Origin: WHTF01 sp964482425
GTDB lineage: Bacteria; Desulfobacterota; Binatia; UBA9968
Direction: 5' to 3'
Length of the DNA stretch: 9,119 nt
NCBI GenBank assembly: GCA_964482425.1
Contig: CAYZXN010000235.1
Location: forward strand, 1-9,119
In this document: positions 1 to 5,963 of the stretch, in pieces
Layout: the number at the start of each line of letters is the position of its first letter
How positions within the stretch are numbered: position 1 is the stretch's first letter
The notes under the pieces: model-generated
The model's database searches: none
Told to the model about the DNA's origin: nothing
The model's input: only the letters and a program-made list of their open reading frames with translations
Program-made: the position numbers and the translations under genes

Positions 1-314
1 CCCAACTTGCGCTCGCCACTGCGTTGTCAATTCTGCCGTTTGTTTTGGGGTGTCAAACGATGAGAGACGAAGCGACCGTGAGAATCCCGACTGCGGAAAC
101 TCCGCAAGACCAAGCGCTGTCGAAGTCGGTGCGGGGTAGACTTCTCGCGGATCAGAAAGTGGATTTGACCGGCGTCAAGGTGGTATCCAGCGGCGGCACA
201 GTCTACCTGAGCGGAACGGTGAATTCGTTGGATGCGCGTCAGCAAGCGATTAAGATCGCGTGGAATACGCCCGGCGTGCAAAGCGTGGTTAACGCCCTTG
301 AAGTGCAAAAATGA
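1..314 (+). CDS. BON-domain lipoprotein, 5' truncated by window edge
   Basis: This is the 3' part of a gene whose start lies left of the window. The frame is open from base 3 and reads QLALATAL then SILPFVLGC, which is the hydrophobic core of a signal peptide ending in a lipobox-like V-L-G-C. The lipidated cysteine is encoded at 51-53. A TTG at 24 could be called as a start, but it falls inside the hydrophobic stretch, so I reject it. After the cysteine comes a short linker and then one BON domain (from about DQALSKSVRGRLL to the end), with the family pattern of V-x-V, G-x-V-x-L-x-G-x-V and a closing GVQSVVNAL. BON proteins such as OsmY bind membranes or phospholipids and often respond to envelope or osmotic stress. 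Gln after the Cys (not Asp) fits sorting to the outer membrane. The gene ends at TGA 312-314 and converges on the ABC-F gene. Confidence 0.85.
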   Translation, partial: QLALATALSILPFVLGCQTMRDEATVRIPTAETPQDQALSKSVRGRLLADQKVDLTGVKVVSSGGTVYLSGTVNSLDARQQAIKIAWNTPGVQSVVNALEVQK

Positions 315-330
315 GCGCCGATCCCGGCGC
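315..330 (-). terminator. Hairpin between convergent genes, candidate terminator of the ABC-F gene
   Basis: A perfect 6-bp GC-only stem, GCGCCG-ATCC-CGGCGC, begins directly after the BON gene stop. Read on the minus strand, the stem is followed by TCATTTTTGC, a short U-tract, so it could act as an intrinsic terminator for the minus-strand ABC-F gene that stops at 381. On the plus strand no T-run follows. The stem is short and the T-run starts three bases after it, so this is a moderate call only. Confidence 0.4.
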
Positions 331-380
331 GACCCGGCGAGCAGTAATTGATACTGCCAGGGATCGGTTATGGCGCGATT

Positions 381-2135
381 CTACCCCGCATACTCGCGAT
401 ACAAATCTTCGATCTCCTGCTTAACCCGGCTGATTTTGTTTGACAGATCGGTGATCTTTGCCAGATTGTTACGGTTGGCTTCGATGACGAGCTGCTCGTT
501 GTATTTCTGTAGTACCGTTTCGCTTTTCAGGATCTGGGCTTCGAGCTTTTCGATTCTGGCTTTTTCTCTGCGTTGGGCCCTTTCACGTTCTTTTTTCTCG
601 TTGTAGTCATTTCTCGATGTGGGCTTTTTTTGAGCCCCATTGCCACCAGCTTCATCCTCCCAGCCGATCTTTTCCAAGAACTCGTCGTAATCGGAATCGA
701 AGACATCGACTCGGCCGCGGTGAAAGACGATCAGCTTTGTGACCAGGGCGCGGAGGATCCGCTCGTTATGGGTGACGATCAACAAAGCGCCGGGAAAGTC
801 CTGCAGGCTTTCGATCAACGCGTCGATCGATTCCATGTCGAGATGATTGTTCGGTTCGTCCAATAGCAGCAGATTTGACGGGTGCGCGAGGATCTTGGCC
901 AGGAGGGTACGGCTTTTTTCGCCGCCCGAGAGCACGGAAACCTTCTTCAAAGCGAGATCGCCGCCGAACATCATCGTGCCGCAGATGTTTCGAACCTGGG
1001 TGCGCGTTAGCGCCGGGTTGGTTTGCTCGATCTCCTGCTCAATGGTCAACTTGGGATTGAGCCGTTGAATGTTGGTCTGCCCGAAATATCCCAGTTTCAT
1101 GTCCGGATGAGCTTTGAGCCCGCCCGTCAGCGGCACAAGCCCGCCGGAGAGGACATTCAACAGAGTCGATTTGCCGTTTCCGGTGTTGCCGATCACCCCG
1201 AATCGGTCGCGCGCATTGATCGTCAGATCGATCTGTCGAAACAACAGGTTGTCTGGCGTGTAGCCGAACGACATATCGCGTGCCTCGAGCAACGTTTTGG
1301 CGTAGAACGGCGCATATCTGAATTCGAAATCCAGAGACTCGACATCGGCGAGCCCGTCGAGCTTAGGGAGTTTTTCGAGCATCTTGATGCGCGACTGAAC
1401 CATCTTGGCTTTGGAAGCCTGGGCGCGAAACCGGTTGATGAAAGCCTCCGCATGGGCCCGTTTTCTTTCTTCGTTGGCGCGGGTCTTTTCGTGAATCTCA
1501 TCTTCCAGAACGATTTGGCCGTATGCTTTGGCGGTGCCGCCCTCGAATTTGTGAATTTTTTGGCGATGGATGATTGCCGTATGGGTCGTGACGCTGTCCA
1601 TGAAGTCACGATCATGGGAAATCAAAATAAGCTCGCCTCTAAAGTTACTCAGAAATCGGGCGATCCAACGAACCGATGTGATGTCGAGATAGTTGGTTGG
1701 TTCATCGAGCAAAAGCAGATTGGGCTCGGAGAGCAGAAGCTTGGCCAGGTTAATGCGGATTTGAAAGCCGCCGGAAAACTCGCGCGGCGCTTTTTCCAGA
1801 TCGGCGTGCGAAAATCCCAGACCGAACAGAATGGCTTCCGCCTTATAGATCGAATGCGAGTCCTCGTCCGGCAGTCCGAGAGACGCCTCGGCCAAGATCG
1901 TCGACTGGGTGAAGTGGAGATGCTGCTCGAGATGACCGATCCGATAATTGCGCGGGATCGTGATCTCTCCCGAGTCGGGCTCTTCTTGTCCTAAGATCAG
2001 TTTAAACAGTGTCGATTTGCCGTGGCCGTTTCGTCCGACTAAACCCAGGCGCTCGCCGGCGTTCATCTGAATGCTGACATCGGTGAAGAGCTCGCGCGCG
2101 AAATACGATTTGGAAAGCTGATTTATCTTAATCAC
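381..2135 (-). CDS. ABC-F family ATPase, YheS/Uup-like translation factor
   Basis: This is a soluble protein with two ABC ATPase domains and no membrane segments, about 584 residues. Family knowledge places ABC-F proteins at the ribosomal E site, where they resolve stalled complexes or assist translation. Domain 1 has Walker A GRNGHGKST (about 34-42), a Q-loop, signature FSGGFQ (about 120-125), Walker B LLLLDEPTNYLD (about 140-151) and H-loop ISHDRDF. The interdomain linker carries RFRAQASKAKMVQSRIKML, very like the P-site tRNA interaction region of E. coli YheS. Domain 2 has Walker A GNTGNGKST (about 316-324), signature LSGGEK, Walker B LLLLDEPNNHLD and H-loop VTHNE. The C-terminal 70 residues are highly charged and predicted coiled coil, as in Uup and YheS. 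I prefer the GTG at 2135, giving MIKINQLSKSY, a typical ABC-F opening; a TTG at 2174 would add 13 unusual residues. Neither start has a clear Shine-Dalgarno. Both catalytic sites look intact. Confidence 0.92.
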   Translation of the reverse strand: MIKINQLSKSYFARELFTDVSIQMNAGERLGLVGRNGHGKSTLFKLILGQEEPDSGEITIPRNYRIGHLEQHLHFTQSTILAEASLGLPDEDSHSIYKAEAILFGLGFSHADLEKAPREFSGGFQIRINLAKLLLSEPNLLLLDEPTNYLDITSVRWIARFLSNFRGELILISHDRDFMDSVTTHTAIIHRQKIHKFEGGTAKAYGQIVLEDEIHEKTRANEERKRAHAEAFINRFRAQASKAKMVQSRIKMLEKLPKLDGLADVESLDFEFRYAPFYAKTLLEARDMSFGYTPDNLLFRQIDLTINARDRFGVIGNTGNGKSTLLNVLSGGLVPLTGGLKAHPDMKLGYFGQTNIQRLNPKLTIEQEIEQTNPALTRTQVRNICGTMMFGGDLALKKVSVLSGGEKSRTLLAKILAHPSNLLLLDEPNNHLDMESIDALIESLQDFPGALLIVTHNERILRALVTKLIVFHRGRVDVFDSDYDEFLEKIGWEDEAGGNGAQKKPTSRNDYNEKKERERAQRREKARIEKLEAQILKSETVLQKYNEQLVIEANRNNLAKITDLSNKISRVKQEIEDLYREYAG

Positions 2136-2300
2136 GATTGTGATTTCAGTAGAGCATAAAATGACGTTAATCAAGCGAACAGGAAAAGAACGACGCGTGA
2201 TGATACGCCAATGGTGGAGGTAAACGATTCGCCAGCCGAACAGCCAAGATGCTGCGCCGACGCGCCTGATACGAAGTGAGCAGACGTGGCGTAGATGGCG

Positions 2301-2322
2301 CGCCGCGGTTTTCTCCGAGGCG
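2301..2322. repeat. Imperfect inverted repeat in the ABC-F/amidohydrolase gap
   Basis: Arms CGCCGCGG (2301-2308) and CCGAGGCG (2315-2322) pair over eight positions with one mismatch, around a 6-nt TTTTCT loop. It lies 33 bp past the amidohydrolase stop on the minus strand. No T-run follows on either strand, so it is not a standard intrinsic terminator; it may only stabilise the mRNA 3' end. Nothing else stands out in the gap between 2136 and 2354. Confidence 0.25.
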
Positions 2323-2354
2323 ATACTTTCACCGCTTTCGGGGCTTTGCGGACG

Positions 2355-3521
2355 CTAGTTCGAGGCCGCGCCTAACTTGTAGAAACGTTCGGCGTTGCCG
2401 CGGAGAATCGCCTGCTTGGCGGTTTCGCTGATCTCCCCACGCTCGCGCAGCTCGCGAATCTCTTTTTGCACCGTGTGAATGTTCACCTCGTGCGGAAAGT
2501 CAGAGGAGAACATGAACGCTTGCTCCCCTGCGATCTTGATGGCGTAGGCAAGGTCTGTTTCGCCTCCCTCAATGCCGACCACCAGACGCCCTGCTTTGAT
2601 AAGACTGCGGAGATAGTCGGCGACCGTTTGTCCCTCCGGCAAGTGCAGCAGCTCTCCTCGAGGATTGATCGGCGTTCCGGCTTCGTACGATCGCGAGAAG
2701 CGCTCGAGCGCCATGAGAAACCAGAGCGGGCCGCCCTCGAGGTAAGCCACACGCAGGCCGGCAAAGCGCTCAAAGAGGTTGTTGAACACCATCTCCGCCA
2801 AAGCGATCGCCAGCGACATCGGATGACCGATGGCGTTAGCGCCGGTGGAAACGTTCATTGTTTCCATACCGAGATCCCAATGGCCGCCGCCATGAACAAC
2901 CACCGGGCACCCCAGACGACCCGCTTCCGCGTACACCGGCCAGTAAGGCTTGGCGCCGAGATTTAAATGGACTCCCGTAGCCGGGAACAGGACTCCGCAC
3001 ATCCCCAACTCGGTATACGCACGCTGCATCTCCTCCAACGCCGCTTCGGCATCATGCATCGGCAGAATCGCGATGCCTTTGAAGCGGGAATCGCGGCGCA
3101 GGTAAGTTTCGGCAAGCCAGTCGTTGTAAGCGCGGGCCGCTCCCAAGGCGTAATCGCGGTCGACAATACGCCCGATGCGTTGCCCAGCGGTGGGGAAGAG
3201 GACGGCATAGTCGAATCCGATCTGGTCCATGAATTCGATCCATCCGTCCGGTCCGGGGTTTTGAAAGCGGCCGTCGGGAGCAGTTGCGAACGCGCCGGGA
3301 GGAGTTCGGGTCAGCGAATACTGAATATGACTGAAGGCGGGAAATACGCCGCTCCTGAGGCGCCCGCCAGCAGCGCTGTAGGGAAAATGACGGGCGATGG
3401 CTTCGCCGTCCTCGAAAATATGGCCGTCACCGTCAATGATCTTCAACTGCTGTTTCATCGAATCCTCCGTTTGCCAACGACTGCTTGCGTCCAGCGTTTC
3501 CGCGCCTTTGTCAAAGCTCAT
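2355..3521 (-). CDS. Amidohydrolase family protein (Amidohydro_2, TIM-barrel metal-dependent hydrolase)
   Basis: The protein has 388 residues from ATG 3521, or 367 from ATG 3458. It matches the Amidohydro_2 fold, which includes ACMSD-type decarboxylases and lactone or amide hydrolases. Visible features, numbered from 3521: the first-strand metal motif in its D-x-H form, IDGDGH (D32, H34); VVVHGGGH with likely ligand H210; LEGGP after strand 6 (E262); SSDFPHE with the catalytic Asp D341; and a closing ILRGNAERFYKL that is typical of the family. No signal peptide is seen, so it is probably cytosolic. Two starts each have a good Shine-Dalgarno: GGAGG 7 nt before 3521, and GGAGG 5 nt before 3458. 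The shorter form (MKQQLKIIDGDGH) fits family N-termini better, while the extra 21 residues are hydrophilic. The substrate cannot be told from sequence, and neighbouring genes do not suggest a pathway. Confidence 0.88.
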   Translation of the reverse strand: MSFDKGAETLDASSRWQTEDSMKQQLKIIDGDGHIFEDGEAIARHFPYSAAGGRLRSGVFPAFSHIQYSLTRTPPGAFATAPDGRFQNPGPDGWIEFMDQIGFDYAVLFPTAGQRIGRIVDRDYALGAARAYNDWLAETYLRRDSRFKGIAILPMHDAEAALEEMQRAYTELGMCGVLFPATGVHLNLGAKPYWPVYAEAGRLGCPVVVHGGGHWDLGMETMNVSTGANAIGHPMSLAIALAEMVFNNLFERFAGLRVAYLEGGPLWFLMALERFSRSYEAGTPINPRGELLHLPEGQTVADYLRSLIKAGRLVVGIEGGETDLAYAIKIAGEQAFMFSSDFPHEVNIHTVQKEIRELRERGEISETAKQAILRGNAERFYKLGAASN

Positions 3522-3663
3522 GCGAAAGCCTCCGGGATCAGAAAAATCACCGGACTTTGATCAGCTTGTTAAAGTCTGTACCTCGTAAATTCCGAACAAC
3601 TGACGATTGTCGATCATTTCTTGTCTAGAAACGGACATTCCGCACCGCCAAAATGCATGAATG

Positions 3664-4011
3664 CTATTCGCGACTGTCGTGGACCTGCACGCGGCGCACT
3701 CGCCGCTCCGGAATGTTCGCCCGGCGCGCAATCAGCATCAACACACCGAGGACAATAAGCAGCGTCGGCATCAACACGATCCAGGTCACACGCCAGCGTT
3801 CGTGAAGAGCCCAGGCGATGCCGCTCGCGATAAGAAACGGCCCAGCTACGATGGACTTCTTGGTGATTCCGTCGAGGATTAAAATCGCCAAGCCGCCTAC
3901 AACCAGTGCCGCCGCTATGATCCAGTCGATGTCCGGAAACAATCTGAAGTACCAGAGCAGCCATGCGCTCCCGACGATAATCAGGGTAACGGGCAAGCCG
4001 GCGTCTCTCAC
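3664..4011 (-). CDS. Small four-helix membrane protein, LiaI/LiaF-TM or DUF5668-like
   Basis: The protein has 115 residues from a GTG at 4011. That start is chosen because GAAGGAGG lies 4 nt upstream and the product opens just before the first helix. The longer open frame to a TTG at 4110 adds 33 residues of non-family, uncharacteristic sequence. Four hydrophobic segments fill the protein at about 6-22, 30-46, 53-69 and 76-95. They are separated by short loops, with an aromatic and glycine-rich pattern (LIIVGSAWLLW; PTLLIVLGVLMLI) resembling the LiaI-LiaF-like transmembrane region. The basic tail RRANIPERRVRRVQV is probably cytoplasmic, by the positive-inside rule. In Firmicutes such domains belong to envelope-stress proteins, but this role is not demonstrated for small stand-alone forms. 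It sits upstream of the amidohydrolase, 142 bp away on the same strand. Function is unknown. Confidence 0.7.
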   Translation of the reverse strand: MRDAGLPVTLIIVGSAWLLWYFRLFPDIDWIIAAALVVGGLAILILDGITKKSIVAGPFLIASGIAWALHERWRVTWIVLMPTLLIVLGVLMLIARRANIPERRVRRVQVHDSRE

Positions 4012-4124
4012 AAATCCTCCTTCTGTCGAGCGGGAGTTGGAGACTGCCGTGTTTTTGGCCGGTCCGATAGATCGTAGCGGAAGTTCATAGCGAGTACGCA
4101 GAAGCAGCAACGGAAACTCCGCAG

Positions 4125-4153
4125 ACCTTATTAAACAGTAAGAAGTCCGTCAA
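4125..4153 (-). promoter_or_regulatory. Candidate sigma70-type promoter for the membrane protein gene
   Basis: On the minus strand TTGACG (4153-4148) is followed after 17 bp by TAAGGT (4130-4125). The -35 matches consensus at five of six positions and the -10 at three of six. Transcription would start near 4118, giving a leader of about 105 nt before the GTG at 4011. This is a visual match only. Confidence 0.35.
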
Positions 4154-4216
4154 GCAAAAGAACCTTTTCGTCACGCGCGTTGCGCAATTCTATACGCCCG
4201 AGACTCTTGCCACGTA

Positions 4217-4243
4217 GCAAAGACCGTAGCTCGCGGTCTTTGC
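4217..4243. repeat. Perfect 10-bp inverted repeat upstream of the sugar dehydrogenase
   Basis: GCAAAGACCG (4217-4226) and CGGTCTTTGC (4234-4243) are exact reverse complements around a 7-nt TAGCTCG spacer. No T-run follows on either strand, so it is not a standard terminator. It ends 10 bp before a TTGACC that could be a -35 box. It may be a regulator binding site or an mRNA/DNA hairpin at the divide between the two divergent genes. Confidence 0.6.
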
Positions 4244-4253
4244 CCGAAGTGTC

Positions 4254-4282
4254 TTGACCAAACCGCGTGCATCATGAACGAT
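4254..4282 (+). promoter_or_regulatory. Candidate sigma70-type promoter for the sugar dehydrogenase gene
   Basis: TTGACC (4254-4259) is followed after 17 bp by AACGAT (4277-4282). The -35 is good and the -10 is weak, with three of six consensus positions. A start near 4289 would give a leader of about 205 nt, which would contain the hairpins described below. This is an inference from consensus matching only. Confidence 0.28.
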
Positions 4283-4306
4283 GAGATGTATCGGATCTCA
4301 ATGATG
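4270..4306. repeat. Two-part dyad overlapping the candidate dehydrogenase promoter
   Basis: The inner arms TGAGAT (4282-4287) and ATCTCA (4295-4300) are a perfect 6-bp inverted repeat around a 7-nt spacer. The outer arms CATCAT (4270-4275) and ATGATG (4301-4306) are also exact reverse complements, so the element can form a 12-bp stem with a 6-nt bulge on one side. Its position over the candidate -10 and start site would suit an operator, but no regulator gene is in the window. Confidence 0.45.
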
Positions 4307-4323
4307 TCGGCGATTCAAATGTC

Positions 4324-4362
4324 ATTCCGGGCAAGCTGGCAATAGCCGGCGTGGCCCGGAAT
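4324..4362. repeat. REP-like long hairpin (ATTCCGGGC ... GCCCGGAAT)
   Basis: A perfect 9-bp stem (4324-4332 with 4354-4362) encloses a second stem, GCTGGC/GCCGGC with one G-U pair (4335-4340 with 4345-4350), capped by an AATA loop. Only a small AA/GTG internal loop separates them. The flanks GTCATTCC and GGAATCCAGG resemble dispersed palindromic repeats seen in many proteobacterial genomes, in which GTCATTCC... pairs with ...GGAATCCAG. Only one copy is visible here, so dispersal cannot be shown from this window. Confidence 0.6.
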
Positions 4363-4390
4363 CCAGGAAATTCACATGGCTCCTGGAGCC
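4363..4390 (+). repeat. Pair of mutually exclusive hairpins in the dehydrogenase leader
   Basis: CCAGGA (4363-4368) can pair with TCCTGG (4381-4386). Alternatively GGCTCC (4378-4383) can pair with GGAGCC (4385-4390) around a single T. The two stems share bases 4381-4386, so only one can form at a time. The second has a 1-nt loop and would need to open at its tip as RNA. It may be a chance feature of a GC-rich leader. Confidence 0.3.
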
Positions 4391-4449
4391 GCCTTTCGCG
4401 GGCAAGACGACTGGGAAGACTGGAGCTTCTTGGCGAATATCTGGGTCGG

Positions 4450-4461
4450 GAGCCTAGGCTC
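4450..4461. repeat. 12-bp perfect palindrome upstream of the dehydrogenase start
   Basis: GAGCCTAGGCTC is its own reverse complement. It lies 33 bp before the ATG at 4495 and about 21 bp before its Shine-Dalgarno. A perfect palindrome without a loop suits binding by a dimeric protein better than an RNA hairpin. No function is shown. Confidence 0.4.
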
Positions 4462-4494
4462 TTGAGATTACACGTGCCATCGAGGAGAGAAAAA

Positions 4495-5748
4495 ATGTCA
4501 CAGGTTAGACGAACTGTTTATTTCATCACCGGCCGTCCGACACGATTGGGTCAGAAGCAGCGATCGGTAAAAATGTTCATCACCCGTTATTCAATTGGCT
4601 TGATGCCGCAGTTGACGTGTCTCGTTCTGCTCGCCTGCTTCTTGGCGGGGTCCCCATTGCAGACACAAGCCCAGGCGCCGCGTTCGCCGACGCCCGAGTC
4701 CATGAAAGGCGCGCTCGGCGTCCAGACAATCGCCAAAGGTCTCGAGCATCCCTGGAGCCTCGCATTCCTGCCGGACAAGCGGATGCTTGTCACCGAGCGC
4801 CCCGGCCGCTTGCGCTTGGTGGCGCCGGACGGCCGCCTTTCAGAGCCTCTTAGCGGAATACCGCGCGTTTACGCAAGCGGGCAGGGCGGGCTGCTCGACG
4901 TGGTCCTCAGTCCAACCTTCGAAAAGGATCGGCTGGTCTATCTGTCTTTTGCCGAATCCGGCCAAGGCGGCGCAGGCACTGCGGTGGCGCGCGGCCGCTT
5001 CGGCGATGGCGGCCTTGAAAACACACAGGTGATCTGGCGCCAGCAGCCCAAGGTGGGCGGCTCCAACCACTGGGGTTCGAGAATCGTGTTTCGGCGCGAC
5101 GGCACGCTGTTCGTGACGCTAGGCGATCGGTTCAATCATTCCGACAGTGCGCAGGATCTATCGACCACGATCGGTAAAATTGTCCGCATCAACCCGGACG
5201 GGTCGGCGCCGCGCGACAACCCATTCGTCAAGCGCGCCGGCGCGTTACCCGAGATCTGGTCTTACGGCCATCGCAACGTCCAGGCCGCCGCGGTTCATCC
5301 CGAAACCGGCCAGCTCTGGACCGTGGAGCACGGCGCGCGCGGCGGTGACGAGTTGAATAATCCGCAGGCCGGGAAGAACTACGGTTGGCCGGTGATCTCG
5401 TACGGCCGGCATTATTCATTTCTTCCGATCGGCGAAGGTACGGCGAAGGAAGGGATGGAGCAGCCGGTTTATTATTGGGATCCGGTCATTGCGCCGTCGG
5501 GTATGGTTTTTTACACGGCCGATCTGTTCGCAGGCTGGAAGAACAATATTCTCATCGGCTCGCTCACTCCAGGGCTCTTGACGCGGCTGCTAATGAAGGA
5601 GGGTAAGGTCGCGCAGGAAGAGCGTTACCTTGGCGACGTGGGAGAGCGTATCCGCGATGTGCGCCAGGCACCGGATGGTTCGCTCTACCTTCTCACAGAC
5701 GACGGTAACGGCCGTATCCTCCGGGTAACGCCGGCCGGCAATCGCTGA
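4495..5748 (+). CDS. PQQ-dependent aldose sugar dehydrogenase, exported (GSDH/YliI-like)
   Basis: The protein has 417 residues and is a six-bladed beta-propeller of the glucose/sorbosone dehydrogenase family. Members oxidise the C1 hydroxyl of aldoses in the periplasm using PQQ and calcium. An N-terminal signal peptide is visible: hydrophobic LTCLVLLACFLAG (about 40-52), then a likely cleavage after QTQAQA. Family motifs are GLEHPWSLAFLPD (82-94), GGLLDVVLSP (131-140), GGSNHWGSRI with the expected catalytic base H192, IWSYGHRN with R260, WTVEHGARGGDE (275-286), NYGWP and APSGMVFYT. All are typical of E. coli YliI and soluble GDH relatives. ATG 4495 is chosen because AGGAG lies 7 nt upstream. 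ATG 4573 gives a more normal signal-peptide n-region (MFITRYSIGL) but has a weaker ribosome site. GTG 4351 is rejected because its 48 extra codons read through repeat DNA. PQQ synthesis genes are not in the window. Confidence 0.92.
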   Translation: MSQVRRTVYFITGRPTRLGQKQRSVKMFITRYSIGLMPQLTCLVLLACFLAGSPLQTQAQAPRSPTPESMKGALGVQTIAKGLEHPWSLAFLPDKRMLVTERPGRLRLVAPDGRLSEPLSGIPRVYASGQGGLLDVVLSPTFEKDRLVYLSFAESGQGGAGTAVARGRFGDGGLENTQVIWRQQPKVGGSNHWGSRIVFRRDGTLFVTLGDRFNHSDSAQDLSTTIGKIVRINPDGSAPRDNPFVKRAGALPEIWSYGHRNVQAAAVHPETGQLWTVEHGARGGDELNNPQAGKNYGWPVISYGRHYSFLPIGEGTAKEGMEQPVYYWDPVIAPSGMVFYTADLFAGWKNNILIGSLTPGLLTRLLMKEGKVAQEERYLGDVGERIRDVRQAPDGSLYLLTDDGNGRILRVTPAGNR

Positions 5749-5963
5749 GAAGGATGAAGAGCCGGAGAAGATAATTTGATCGTTTACGGAGAATGGCTCA
5801 GGAAACTTCTTGATCGCTTGGAGAGCAGCCTGCGCAGTAAATCTGTGGAGCAGACACGTGGCGGAATGCCCGGGCCATTGAAGCAGCTCGACTCTACGCC
5901 TTCACTCTTCTCATCCCGCGGCTACACACTGTCGGAGGTTTGCTTTGAGCATGAATAATCCGG

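Noticed and set aside
1023..1994. 323-codon open frame on the plus strand opposite the ABC-F gene
   Set aside because: It lies wholly antisense to a gene with complete ABC-F motifs, and its translation shows no recognisable domain. It is a shadow of the GC-rich coding frame.
2967..3560. 197-codon plus-strand open frame opposite the amidohydrolase
   Set aside because: Antisense to a clear Amidohydro_2 gene, with no domain, signal or ribosome site that supports it.
3635..3666. Small inverted repeats (CGGA-CAT-TCCG and GCAT-GA-ATGC) after the membrane protein gene
   Set aside because: Stems are only 4 bp and the T-run is interrupted, too weak to call a terminator.
3614..3964. 116-codon minus-strand frame overlapping the small membrane protein
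   Set aside because: It is a shifted frame over the four-helix protein. Its translation is rich in Arg, Cys and His with no hydrophobic helices, while the other frame shows a membrane protein with a good ribosome site.
4012..4110. Extension of the small membrane protein to TTG 4110
   Set aside because: The GTG at 4011 has GAAGGAGG 4 nt upstream and starts next to the first helix; the added 33 residues look like leader translated by chance.
4351..4494. N-terminal extension of the sugar dehydrogenase from GTG 4351
   Set aside because: These codons read through the REP-like hairpin and palindromes, place 74 residues before the signal peptide, and lack a ribosome site. ATG 4495 has AGGAG at 7 nt.
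5866..5879. GCCCGGGC-centred palindrome in the dehydrogenase/moxR gap as a bidirectional terminator
   Set aside because: The symmetry is only 8 bp with no loop and no flanking T-run, so it does not look like an intrinsic terminator.
5776..5958. 60-codon plus-strand frame with TTG start in the gap between dehydrogenase and moxR
   Set aside because: A GGAGA lies about 8 nt upstream, but the start is TTG and the product has no recognised pattern or clear structure. I see no other gene or clear terminator in the gap 5749-5963.
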